From assembly GCF_012070565.1 (NCBI RefSeq), contig NZ_JAAQRO010000008.1, positions 124,001-188,000 of the forward strand: DNA of 64,000 nt, given 5' to 3'. Positions 10,285-17,891 of this stretch are shown here, piece after piece. Origin of the DNA: Anaerosporobacter faecicola (GTDB taxonomy: Bacteria; Bacillota; Clostridia; Lachnospirales; Lachnospiraceae). The notes under the pieces are model-generated. The model was not told where the DNA came from. It did no database searches and saw only the letters and a list, made by a program, of their open reading frames with translations. A program made the translations under genes and the position numbers. How positions within the stretch are numbered: the stretch's first letter is position 1; each line of letters opens with the position of its first letter.

Positions 10285-10602
10285 TTACTTTTCCGTGTTG
10301 TTTCTTTGTTGTGCAATTTGGAGATTTCTAAGTTCCGCTTCATAAATCCTCTTTGCGACATTATAAATTGTAGTAGCTACATCATGTATGTTATCAGCAG
10401 ACATTTTCATTGCTTCTTGCAGGTCAACGCATTTGTTTAAATATTGTTTTGAACTATCTCCCTCCCAATTGCTTGATAACAGCCGCATCGTTTCATCAAA
10501 CTGTTTTGTAGAAAGGGTTGATAATTGATTTGCAATCTCATGGATCTGTTCTGACTGCTTACATGCCTTTGCAAAATCCATCGCAATACTTGCTTCACTC
10601 AT
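10285..10602 (-). CDS. WXG100 family T7SS protein
   Basis: 105 residues. An all-helical small protein with a WEG turn (SNWEGDSS) near residue 46, as in EsxA-type proteins, which are secreted as helical-hairpin dimers through EssC or escort effectors. It is the last of six small helical genes before the vWA-FHA gene. GGAGAG lies upstream of the ATG, in the 12-bp gap after its upstream neighbour. Which partner it pairs with cannot be told from the sequence. Confidence 0.9.
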   Translation of the reverse strand: MSEASIAMDFAKACKQSEQIHEIANQLSTLSTKQFDETMRLLSSNWEGDSSKQYLNKCVDLQEAMKMSADNIHDVATTIYNVAKRIYEAELRNLQIAQQRNNTEK

Positions 10603-10614
10603 GTTCTCACTCTC

Positions 10615-10956
10615 CTAGCTAATCAAATCTGTAGGAAGATTTTCTGCTACTTCTGCTACTTCTTTTTCTACTTTTTCATAAACACCAGCCATTTTTGTTA
10701 GATCAACAACATGTTCTGAAAATCGATTAAAGATCTCCGTAACTTCCGTTTCATAGCTTTTATATACTTTACGATGTGCTTCGGATGCATCACCAATCCA
10801 ATAGGATTTCGATTTTGAAACCACATTCATCATATTCGTAAATGCTGTTTGCATATTACTTATCTTTTCCTTAACAACAGCAGCTTTTTCAACTAACACC
10901 TCAGGAGATACTTTGATTATTGCTGTACTTGTTGAAGAACTTCCTGTATCACTCAT
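10615..10956 (-). CDS. WXG100 family T7SS protein
   Basis: 113 residues. Begins with a Ser/Thr-rich leader (SDTGSSSTST), then IKVSPEVL, a common start of WXG100 helix 1, and carries WIG (SYWIGDAS) at about residue 58. The C-terminal tail has YEKVEKEVAEVAENL; the Y-x3-E secretion-signal pattern is approximated by YEKVE. The GGAGG-type ribosome binding site is clear. It resembles the 12.0-kb member (IKVTPEQL ... WTGDAAEA), so the two are probably closer paralogs. Confidence 0.92.
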   Translation of the reverse strand: MSDTGSSSTSTAIIKVSPEVLVEKAAVVKEKISNMQTAFTNMMNVVSKSKSYWIGDASEAHRKVYKSYETEVTEIFNRFSEHVVDLTKMAGVYEKVEKEVAEVAENLPTDLIS

Positions 10957-11001
10957 ACTTGCCTCCTACTCAAACTATCTACAATGTTACAAAATCCCTT
11001 T

Positions 11002-11307
11002 TTATATCTTAATAGCCTGAATTAAATCATTGACAGAGTTTTCGCAACTGATATATTCTTCACTTGCATATTCCATGCAGCCTATAAATTCTGCTATTAC
11101 TTTGCATAGATCAACCAGAGTTTCATGATCTTTATTAAACTGTTTTGAGAACTCCGATTTTGCTGTACCTTCCCACATCGTATCTAATTCCTTAATGGAA
11201 TCCAACATTGCCTTCATGTCGGACGTGATCTTCGTTAATTCCGTTGTCATCGTTTCACGATCTTTGTCCAAAAGTCTGGTACTAATTTGTATTGTATTTG
11301 CAGCCAT
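11002..11307 (-). CDS. WXG100 family T7SS protein
   Basis: 101 residues from the ATG at 11307 (MAANTIQIS). The frame is open further upstream to a GTG, but GGGAGG sits 8 bases before this ATG, so I chose the shorter form. WEG (TMWEGTAK) lies about residue 45. It begins 14 bp after the stop of the upstream non-WXG helical gene. Likely a secreted helical hairpin or an effector-targeting partner. Confidence 0.9.
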   Translation of the reverse strand: MAANTIQISTRLLDKDRETMTTELTKITSDMKAMLDSIKELDTMWEGTAKSEFSKQFNKDHETLVDLCKVIAEFIGCMEYASEEYISCENSVNDLIQAIKI

Positions 11308-11321
11308 TCTAGCCTCCCACA

Positions 11322-11681
11322 CTACCTGTTTTCTATCTCTTGAAAGAATGAATCAATATTATCAATATTACGAAAACCGGTCTTAAGTTTCTGATAGGAT
11401 ACTTCTCCCTGTTCATATTGTTCTTCTATTTTACGTTCGCAATGCTCATAATACTTCTTTACTTCTGCCAATGTATCTGCTAGCTGAACAAAGCTTCTCT
11501 TTTCTTCATCCAATTGTTGCCCAAGGATTCGCATCTGTTCGATTATTTCTTCCATACCAGAAAGTGAATGAAGAACGGATTGACATTGCTCCATACGATC
11601 TTGAAATTTTGATAGTTGTATGGCATTGTCCCTAATTTCCTGAATACGTTCTGGGAATTTTGATAAATTTACAGAAAACAT
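11322..11681 (-). CDS. Small helical protein in the WXG100 cluster, no WXG motif
   Basis: 119 residues, rich in charged and glutamine residues and predicted to be helical throughout (for example EEIIEQMRILGQQLDEEK). No Trp-x-Gly turn is present. Size and position among five WXG100 genes suggest a helical-hairpin accessory protein, such as a targeting partner for the C-terminal domains of the hydrolases upstream. By analogy, small helical Lap/Tla proteins serve LXG and TslA-type effectors. I do not recognise a named family. Confidence 0.75.
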   Translation of the reverse strand: MFSVNLSKFPERIQEIRDNAIQLSKFQDRMEQCQSVLHSLSGMEEIIEQMRILGQQLDEEKRSFVQLADTLAEVKKYYEHCERKIEEQYEQGEVSYQKLKTGFRNIDNIDSFFQEIENR

Positions 11682-11743
11682 ATTTCCTCCTTCACTTTCT
11701 ATTTGTATTGAATTGGCGCATTTGCCCTTGATATGTATGAAAT

Positions 11744-12058
11744 TTAGTTAATGATATTAGATGCCAATGAACTAATCTCATCTTGACTATCTTTCTCTGC
11801 TTTTGTATATACACTTGCCATTTCTTTTAAGTCAGCAGCATGTTCTTGAATCATCTTATTGATCTTCTGGATATCTGCGTCTAAGTCTTTGAATTTTGTA
11901 CGATAAGCTTCTGCAGCATCACCTGTCCAGATTGCGCTAAGTCCTACTGCTAGGTTCGTCATCTCTGTGGTTAAACTGCTTACATTTTTACCCTTCGTAC
12001 TAAATGTATCTGCTGTTGATGATAATTGTTCTGGTGTTACCTTAATTATACCTTCCAT
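11744..12058 (-). CDS. WXG100 family T7SS protein
   Basis: 104 residues. Starts MEGIIKVTPEQLSSTADTFS, a classic WXG100 helix 1, with WTG (AIWTGDAAEAYR) near residue 44. The C-terminus has the pattern YTKAEKDSQDE, which resembles the Y-x3-D/E secretion signal. It is the second gene of the operon and closest to canonical EsxA/YukE proteins. Confidence 0.93.
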   Translation of the reverse strand: MEGIIKVTPEQLSSTADTFSTKGKNVSSLTTEMTNLAVGLSAIWTGDAAEAYRTKFKDLDADIQKINKMIQEHAADLKEMASVYTKAEKDSQDEISSLASNIIN

Positions 12059-12101
12059 TTTAACATTCTCCTTTACAAAAATATACTTTTATTTTGCTAT
12101 T

Positions 12102-12401
12102 TTAATATTTTCTTTTACTTGCTGTGTCTGTATTCGTATTTTCTGCGGTTTGATATTTTGTTGCGATGGTAACTAACGCTTCGCAATATTTTTCAATCGC
12201 ATTATGGAATTTAACCATCTGTCCCTTGTCATTCATAAAAGCTGTATGGAATGCATTGTTTGCTGAACCTTCCCACATAGATTTTAGTGCAGTTTCTGTT
12301 GTTTCCAAATCTGTTACCTCTGTTTTAAATCTTGCGTTTAATTGTTGTAAATCCAAAGCCTTTTTACCCAATTCTTTGGCAGTTACCTGAAATGCTGACA
12401 T
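12102..12401 (-). CDS. WXG100 family T7SS protein, first gene after the downstream repeat promoter
   Basis: 99 residues with WEG (SMWEGSAN) near residue 45 and a C-terminal YQTAENTN segment. AGGAGAG lies upstream of the ATG. It is the first gene after the promoter at 12469-12498 and the tandem operator at 12498-12537, so this promoter can drive the WXG100 genes independently of the effector genes upstream. Confidence 0.92.
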   Translation of the reverse strand: MSAFQVTAKELGKKALDLQQLNARFKTEVTDLETTETALKSMWEGSANNAFHTAFMNDKGQMVKFHNAIEKYCEALVTIATKYQTAENTNTDTASKRKY

Positions 12402-12468
12402 AATAATCTCTCCTTTTTTTTATTTATTTGTTACAGGTTAATATATTTAAATATTCCCTTCATTTGGT

Positions 12469-12498
12469 ATATTACCACATTTTAAAAAAAAATGTTAA
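12469..12498 (-). promoter_or_regulatory. Promoter of the WXG100 genes
   Basis: On the minus strand, TTAACA (12493-12498) and TAATAT (12469-12474) are spaced by 18 bp. The -35 element abuts the tandem repeat. The weak -35 and adjacent direct repeats fit an activator-dependent promoter. Confidence 0.65.
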
Positions 12499-12537
12499 AA
12501 TCCTGACAGATGACATCAAATCCTGACAGATGACATC
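12498..12537. repeat. Tandem 20-bp direct repeat x2, candidate operator (copy 1)
   Basis: Two perfect head-to-tail copies of the 20-bp unit AAATCCTGACAGATGACATC (plus-strand reading), at 12498-12517 and 12518-12537. The same 40 bp occur at 17576-17615. The 23 bp from the repeat to the -10 element and the two-helical-turn period suggest a binding site for two DNA-binding domains, as used by LytTR regulators. One is encoded at 18786-19499. Confidence 0.85.
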
Positions 12538-12560
12538 TTTTTGTTTATTATTTCCATTTT

Positions 12561-14192
12561 TCAGACTGTAATATTGATCATTTCATATATTTTCTGTTCC
12601 GATTTAAGGCAATTCTGTTGGATTGAATTAAGTTCCATATTCATCTGTGTGCAGGCGCTTTTTTCTCGCTCCACTTCATTTGCAAGCTTCGTCAATTGTG
12701 ACAAGGATACCAGATTTCCCAGATCTAATTGCGTTGCTACTTCCTCAAGTTTTTGTTTTAGAATTATTAATTGTTTTCTATGCTTCTCCATTTGTTCCTT
12801 TACTTCTTGTAATTTGTCTGGAGCAACAAGGAGGTTATCCTTTAATAGGCTAGAGGTAGGTAATAATCGTTCAATGTCATCTCCATTTCCATCAAGAACA
12901 GCGATATCCATAACAGGCATCAAAATTCCCGCACGAACAATAACAGAGAGAATCCTGTTAAAATTACTGTTTGAAAATTCAAAGCCAAATATCATTTCGA
13001 TGTAAGCCATAATTAATTCCTTCACAATTTCTGGTAACATATATACATACGATCCACCCATGATCAGCATCTTATCAAAATAGGATAGGTTCATAACAAA
13101 TATAGCCACAGATACGAATTTATTCACACATGACAGACCGAATGCTGTAAGAACATGTTTTCGTACTTTTGCAAATTTCGGATTAAGCTGTTGATATTGA
13201 ATGGTATAGGCTAATAAGCTTGCAATACTATTTTCATACTTATCTTTTAACAAGGTATTAATCATCACATTGATATCCACATGATTGCTTCCCTTTTCTA
13301 TCAAATCTCCTAGTAGTCTCAATGTTTTCTGTTTTTGATCCGTCGGCAACGTCTTAAGATAACTGGTAAGAAATGTCCCCAGTACCTTCCTTTTTGGATC
13401 ATGTACCACTCTTTCTAAGAAAAACGTACCATCTTCCTCTTGTAACAATACGTGAATCGGTAAAAGGGTTTTCACATAAGTAATTTGCCCAATGTCATGT
13501 AAGAATAGATTTCGATAATAATCTTGGTCAAATATAGTTTGGATTTTTTCATATTTAGAAGCAATCGCTTCCTTGTACCGTATCATAAATGCATTAGAAA
13601 AACCTTGTCCGTTAAATACAACACAACGATCAACGGTATTATCCATTACGGTTATATATACAGCTTTATTACCCCCTGATGAAAAACCCGTTACCGTAAT
13701 CTTATGAATTCCATACCGATCCAATTCTAATGACTGATACCATGCGAAAGCAATCTCTTGTTGGGGTGTTGATACCCCATCCTCTGTATCTGTTTTTCCT
13801 CCCTCAACAAAATTATCTTTCCAAGACTTATCTGCTAATTCTCGAAATACAACAATTCCTTCATCCGAATCAGGGTGTTTAAAAACAGCACATACTGCAC
13901 CACCGTTTGGAATTTTAGTAGAAGTTCCCCTATTAGTACTTACTAGCTTCATTTCCATTAGATTATCATCTGTACGAATTCCTTCTATTACCTTTTTCCA
14001 GTCTGCTCCTGTCATACCATTGCCATAATCATTCCTATAATGAATGCTAGAAATATGTATTTTATGAATGATGTCTTTAATCGTACTATTTACACAATTT
14101 TCAGAAATCATTGTAAATGGTTCTATATCATTCATGAACATAAAATTATTTAATAAAAATAATTGTTTGGTTGTCAATTCACCTGATTTCAT
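12561..14192 (-). CDS. Degenerate lipase-like (Mbeg1/DUF2974-type) hydrolase with WXG100-like C-terminus, likely T7SS effector relic
   Basis: 543 residues, a paralog of the 542-residue protein at 15008-16636 over its whole length. The nucleophile elbow survives as GFSSGG. However, the oxyanion segment FRGT is FREL, the FDGQGF segment reads FNGQGF, and the catalytic histidine seen in the paralog (ENHCPNTFF) has no counterpart at that position. The C-terminus (about 450-543) has two predicted helices starting VAPDKLQEVKEQMEKHRKQL, like WXG100 helix 1 but without the Trp. Its start overlaps the stop of the upstream lipoprotein-like gene by 4 bp (ATGA), so the two are translationally coupled. Probably an inactive or altered effector; an effect on membrane lipids is inferred from the fold only. 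Confidence 0.75.
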   Translation of the reverse strand: MKSGELTTKQLFLLNNFMFMNDIEPFTMISENCVNSTIKDIIHKIHISSIHYRNDYGNGMTGADWKKVIEGIRTDDNLMEMKLVSTNRGTSTKIPNGGAVCAVFKHPDSDEGIVVFRELADKSWKDNFVEGGKTDTEDGVSTPQQEIAFAWYQSLELDRYGIHKITVTGFSSGGNKAVYITVMDNTVDRCVVFNGQGFSNAFMIRYKEAIASKYEKIQTIFDQDYYRNLFLHDIGQITYVKTLLPIHVLLQEEDGTFFLERVVHDPKRKVLGTFLTSYLKTLPTDQKQKTLRLLGDLIEKGSNHVDINVMINTLLKDKYENSIASLLAYTIQYQQLNPKFAKVRKHVLTAFGLSCVNKFVSVAIFVMNLSYFDKMLIMGGSYVYMLPEIVKELIMAYIEMIFGFEFSNSNFNRILSVIVRAGILMPVMDIAVLDGNGDDIERLLPTSSLLKDNLLVAPDKLQEVKEQMEKHRKQLIILKQKLEEVATQLDLGNLVSLSQLTKLANEVEREKSACTQMNMELNSIQQNCLKSEQKIYEMINITV

Positions 14193-14914
14193 CGTTCCAT
14201 CTCCTCATTAAATTGTGTAAAACTTTCTTTTATCATAATTGTATCAATACCTCTCTCCCATATTGATTGATCAATGAATTTTCTATAATCTTCCTCTTCC
14301 TGAGGCAATGAACTTAAGATATATATATCGTATGTACCATATATTTTCTTCTCATTAATCCTTTTCTTTACTTTACCTATTAATCTCTCAGGCTTATTCT
14401 CTTTTCTTCCATCAATATAAATTGTGGTATTATGGGTTACTTCAAAATGGTCATCGATTATTCTCCTTATATCAAACGATTCATTTAATTCTTCCCCTCT
14501 CATACTTGTCATACACGCATCTACGGCAACACACTGTTTGCATACTTTTTTTATCTCATTCAAGAATTCCTTTTCATATTGCTTCTGTAGTAACATTCCA
14601 TAATAATTATCGATTCCCGTATAGACCTTCTCCGAACCCGTATCTTTATCAACTTCTTTTCTATCAATCCGCATATCATAATAACGGTTCTCTTCCTCAT
14701 CTATAAATGTAAAACTTGTATAACTCTGTTCATGATTCTTGTGTTGACCATCAACAATTCGAAAGGTATGATTTGGATACTTTCTATTTAGGTAGTCCCT
14801 GGCATAATTATATTGATTCAGAATCTCAATCTGCCAATCTACCAGTTCTCCTTTCCGAATTTTCTCTTCATTTACACACAATTTTATCAATAACTCTCTT
14901 TGCTCATCCGTCAT
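14189..14914 (-). CDS. Cytoplasmic paralog of the T7SS lipoprotein (immunity-like), signal peptide missing
   Basis: 241 residues from the ATG at 14914. GGAGGG sits 9 bases upstream of this codon, while an ATG three codons earlier directly abuts it. The protein begins MTDEQRELL, aligning with residue 38 or so of the lipoprotein at 16639-17469 (MTEEQKNLL), and resembles it to the end: the GEL-DWQIEIL, KYP-HTF-IVDG and YTSF segments are shared. The entire signal peptide and lipobox are absent, so it should be cytosolic. Putative immunity or partner protein of the hydrolase that follows with a 4-bp overlap. No domain name recognised. Confidence 0.75.
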   Translation of the reverse strand: MTDEQRELLIKLCVNEEKIRKGELVDWQIEILNQYNYARDYLNRKYPNHTFRIVDGQHKNHEQSYTSFTFIDEEENRYYDMRIDRKEVDKDTGSEKVYTGIDNYYGMLLQKQYEKEFLNEIKKVCKQCVAVDACMTSMRGEELNESFDIRRIIDDHFEVTHNTTIYIDGRKENKPERLIGKVKKRINEKKIYGTYDIYILSSLPQEEEDYRKFIDQSIWERGIDTIMIKESFTQFNEEMER

Positions 14915-14954
14915 TTCTACCATCCCTCCATTGGCTCGTTATGATAGGAAAAGC

Positions 14955-14984
14955 CTAGTATGTATTCCATTTGCTACACACTAG
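14955..14984 (-). terminator. Hairpin between the two effector cassettes
   Basis: Inverted repeat of CTAGTATGTA with TACACACTAG (one wobble mismatch). On the minus strand it lies just downstream of the 15008-16636 gene and is followed by a short T-rich stretch. It could act as a leaky terminator that lowers expression of the second cassette. Confidence 0.5.
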
Positions 14985-15007
14985 ACTTTCATGATCCTTT
15001 CAAAGAA

Positions 15008-16636
15008 CTAAACCACCTTTGAATATATCCTTTGTTCTGATTTCGTATAATTGGTTCGTATATTTCTGAGCGCATTTTTCATCTGGAGACATTTCTTACT
15101 TTCATTATTAATACTCATTGCCAACGCTACAAGTTGAACTTTCGGAAGGAATTTACCAACATCCAATTGCTTTGTCACTTCTTCTAATTGTCGTTGTAAT
15201 TCCTCTAATTGTTTTCTATGTCCCTCCATCTGATTTTCTGCTTCTTGAAGTTTGCTCGGTTCTACCATGAACTTTTTCTTGGAAAAGAATTCATAGAATG
15301 GACTAACCAATGCCTTTAAATCTTCTCCACTGGTATTAAGTTCAACATTCCCCATATCATTGCTGGTTTTCCCGATTACCGACAACAACTTTTCAAGGTC
15401 GCTTTCTGATATCTCATACCCAAGTTTGTCTTTTACCAAATCTCTAAGCTTATCTTCTATAAAACCTGGTAAATGGTTTGCTACAATACCTGCCACACCA
15501 GCGGCTAAGTCAAAATACTTCCAATTCGTTACTTCCACAACGGTATCTACAACATCATTTAATTTGGATAATCCCGATGCATCAAGTACATTCTTTAATG
15601 CATTGATTAATTCCGGATTCGCTTGTTCATACTTGATGGTGTAAGCAAGCAAACTGGCTACATAATCCACATTGTCATCCTTTAAAAGGATATCCATGAT
15701 TTTATTAATATCTGCACCATTGAATCCTTCTTCCACCAACTTTCCGATCATAGACAATGTCTTTTGTTTATCTTCATCGGATAACGTTCGCAAATAGCTA
15801 TTCAAGAACTTATCGACTTCTTGCATGTTAGGGTCTTGTGTCCCTACTTCCATAGAATATGTTCCGTCTTCTTTAAAATTAAAAAATGTATTGGGACAAT
15901 GATTTTCCGCAAAACCTCCTTTGCCATAATCATATCCCTTATAATATGTAGTCGTACCAATGTCATTCAATAGAATATTAACAAAATCCCCTTCCACACA
16001 ACAATTTTGAATCTTACTTTGGTTATGTTGAATCTCTGGAGCGTATCTACGTAAAAAATCATCAGAAAATCCCTGTCCGTCAAATGACACACAACGATCT
16101 ACCGTATTATCTTTAACGGTTACATATTTTGCTTTGTTACCTCCTTTGGAGTGCCCCGTGATCGTTACATAATAATCCTCTAGCTTTAAGGATCGATACC
16201 ATTCCAAGGCATTTTCTTGGTAAGGTGTAGATACACCATCTGTTGTATCTGTTTTCCCACCTCCAATAAAGTTATCCTCCCATTCTCGACCAGCCGTTCC
16301 TCGGAAAACAACTGCTGCTTCCTTGGTATCCGTATCAACAAAAACTGCACTGACTCCTCCTCCACCATTTGGGGCGGAATCCTCATTGATTGCAATGATT
16401 TTCATATTCATCAACTGTTCATCTGATTTAATTGCTGCAACTAATTCTTTCCAATCCGCTCCTGTCATAAAAGAACCATAATCTTTATTATCATCTAAAT
16501 CATAACCTTCAATTTTGTTAACTATAGTTTTTACTGATACATTGTTATACTCTGTAATTGATTTGAATGGTTTCTCATTCATATACATCAAATTATTCAG
16601 TAGTAGTAATTGTTCATTAGTTAACTTTTCTGCCAT
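15008..16636 (-). CDS. Lipase-like (Mbeg1/DUF2974-type) alpha/beta hydrolase with WXG100-like C-terminal domain, candidate T7SS effector
   Basis: 542 residues, no signal peptide. The N-terminal half is an alpha/beta hydrolase: oxyanion segment FRGT (111-114), nucleophile elbow GHSKGG with Ser163, SFDGQGF (184-190), a candidate acid in EGDFVNILLND (near 217) and a histidine in ENHCPNTFF (246). These are the landmarks of Mbeg1-like/DUF2974 proteins, which are related to lipases. A helical middle follows. The last 90 or so residues (from VEPSKLQEAENQMEGHRKQL) look like a WXG100 helical hairpin without the Trp. Enzyme-first, targeting-domain-last is the reverse arrangement known from S. aureus TslA. 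It follows its lipoprotein partner by 2 bp. Export, substrate and toxicity are inferred. Confidence 0.8.
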   Translation of the reverse strand: MAEKLTNEQLLLLNNLMYMNEKPFKSITEYNNVSVKTIVNKIEGYDLDDNKDYGSFMTGADWKELVAAIKSDEQLMNMKIIAINEDSAPNGGGGVSAVFVDTDTKEAAVVFRGTAGREWEDNFIGGGKTDTTDGVSTPYQENALEWYRSLKLEDYYVTITGHSKGGNKAKYVTVKDNTVDRCVSFDGQGFSDDFLRRYAPEIQHNQSKIQNCCVEGDFVNILLNDIGTTTYYKGYDYGKGGFAENHCPNTFFNFKEDGTYSMEVGTQDPNMQEVDKFLNSYLRTLSDEDKQKTLSMIGKLVEEGFNGADINKIMDILLKDDNVDYVASLLAYTIKYEQANPELINALKNVLDASGLSKLNDVVDTVVEVTNWKYFDLAAGVAGIVANHLPGFIEDKLRDLVKDKLGYEISESDLEKLLSVIGKTSNDMGNVELNTSGEDLKALVSPFYEFFSKKKFMVEPSKLQEAENQMEGHRKQLEELQRQLEEVTKQLDVGKFLPKVQLVALAMSINNESKKCLQMKNALRNIRTNYTKSEQRIYSKVV

Positions 16637-16638
16637 AC

Positions 16639-17469
16639 TTACTTCTCTCCTTCCTTATTATCTTGTATAAATTCCAAATCAGCCTGAATCACATTTTCAT
16701 TTTTAAGATATAGTTGTCCGAGAAAATCCATGTAACCATCTTCACTCTCTTCTTCATCCAATACATCGTTTAAAGCTATAATATGATATTCTCCATATAT
16801 TCCGTTCTCTATAATAAACTGCTTCACTTCGTCTACCATTGCTTGACAATCTTCTATCCCACGTCCATCAAGAAAAATTGTCGTTACATTTTCAATGTTA
16901 ATCTTCCCCTCCACCATATCTTTCACATCAATGGTTTCATCATCCTCTTCTCCTGAGATTGTACCCACATTGGAGTTCACAGCGAGACAGGTATCACATA
17001 CTTGTTGTATGGTTTTCATCAATTCTTGTTCATACTTTTCCTTTAGCAGTGCTCCATAATAATCATCTTTTGCTGTATATACATTTCCCTCTTCTTTTTC
17101 TTCAATATCAATCCGCATGTTGTATAATTCATCACGATTTTCATCATAAAACAGAAAACTCGTATAGGATTGGGTATAGTTTTTCTGTAGTCCATCTACA
17201 ATTGTAAAAGTATGACTTGGATACTTTCTCCCTAGATATTCTTTGGCATAATCAAATTGATGTAAGATTTCAATTTGCCAGTCTGTTAGTTCCCCTTTGC
17301 TGATTGCTTCATCATCAAGGCAAAGTGTCATTAATAAGTTTTTCTGTTCCTCTGTCATTGTTACGATTTCCTCCACTTCCTCATTTTTTGAACTCTTTTC
17401 ACAACCACATAGACTGATTGCAACGATCAAGATCATTAGTACGCCTAAGGTGTTTTGTTTTCTCTTCAT
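16639..17469 (-). CDS. Lipoprotein, candidate immunity protein for the adjacent hydrolase
   Basis: 276 residues. A basic N-terminus and hydrophobic core lead to the lipobox LCGC with the modified cysteine at position 23, so the mature protein should be lipid-anchored on the outer face of the membrane. The remainder is acidic and of no family I recognise. AAAGGA precedes the ATG. The hydrolase gene begins 2 bp after its stop, and the whole pair is duplicated downstream. A surface lipoprotein coded with an exported lipase-like protein parallels S. aureus TilA, which protects against TslA from outside; the immunity role here is inference. It is the first gene after the repeat-bearing promoter at 17546-17615. 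Confidence 0.75.
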   Translation of the reverse strand: MKRKQNTLGVLMILIVAISLCGCEKSSKNEEVEEIVTMTEEQKNLLMTLCLDDEAISKGELTDWQIEILHQFDYAKEYLGRKYPSHTFTIVDGLQKNYTQSYTSFLFYDENRDELYNMRIDIEEKEEGNVYTAKDDYYGALLKEKYEQELMKTIQQVCDTCLAVNSNVGTISGEEDDETIDVKDMVEGKINIENVTTIFLDGRGIEDCQAMVDEVKQFIIENGIYGEYHIIALNDVLDEEESEDGYMDFLGQLYLKNENVIQADLEFIQDNKEGEK

Positions 17470-17545
17470 TGCTATTCCTTTCTACCATTTGTTACTTTTT
17501 ATTGGATGTAACCGTCAAAACAAATTAATATTTTCCTTGCTTCGT

Positions 17546-17576
17546 ATCATAACACATTTGTTAAATGATTTGTTGA
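17546..17576 (-). promoter_or_regulatory. Promoter of the effector cassette operon
   Basis: TATGAT (17546-17551) preceded by TGTGT on the minus strand, with a poor -35 (TCAACA, 17571-17576) abutting the tandem repeat. Layout matches the promoter at 12469-12498: repeat, then (T/C)AACA, then AAATGTG before the -10. Confidence 0.6.
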
Positions 17577-17615
17577 AATCCTGACAGATGACATCAAATC
17601 CTGACAGATGACATC
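17576..17615. repeat. Tandem 20-bp direct repeat x2, candidate operator (copy 2)
   Basis: Identical to the 40 bp at 12498-12537: units at 17576-17595 and 17596-17615. It lies 24 bp upstream of the -10 element of the effector operon and about 105 bp upstream of the lipoprotein start. Confidence 0.85.
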
Positions 17616-17645
17616 CTTTTGGCTAAATTTCACTCCTCTAATACC

Positions 17646-17718
17646 AAAAAAGACTAGAAAGGAGTGCAAAGAGTCGATACATCGTATCCTACTCTCTGCA
17701 TTTCTTTCTAGTCTTTTC
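17646..17718 (-). terminator. Terminator of the PP2C-EssC-EsaB operon
   Basis: A 27-bp imperfect inverted repeat (17648-17674 with 17691-17717, three mismatches) with an inner GATAC/GTATC hairpin and A/T tails on both sides. It separates the EssC unit from the effector operon promoter and may work in both directions. Confidence 0.85.
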
Positions 17719-17784
17719 TATTCTGTCTGGTATTTCAATTCTTCCTGTCATTTCTATTGTGTTAATCACGCAATATGGTTTCTT

Positions 17785-17859
17785 AACGTAAACTTCGCAC
17801 TATAAAATTATATCTAGCGAGCTACTTTACTCGAATACTGTAAGTGTGAAGTTTACGTT
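17785..17859. repeat. 16-bp inverted repeat downstream of esaB
   Basis: AACGTAAACTTCGCAC (17785-17800) pairs with GTGTGAAGTTTACGTT (17844-17859) with one G-T wobble across a 43-nt loop. It lies 33 bp past the EsaB stop. It has no T-run of its own, so it may be an mRNA 3'-end stabiliser or a protein site. Confidence 0.6.
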
Positions 17860-17891
17860 CTTATGATAACGCTTTTATGTATCTCTTATTC

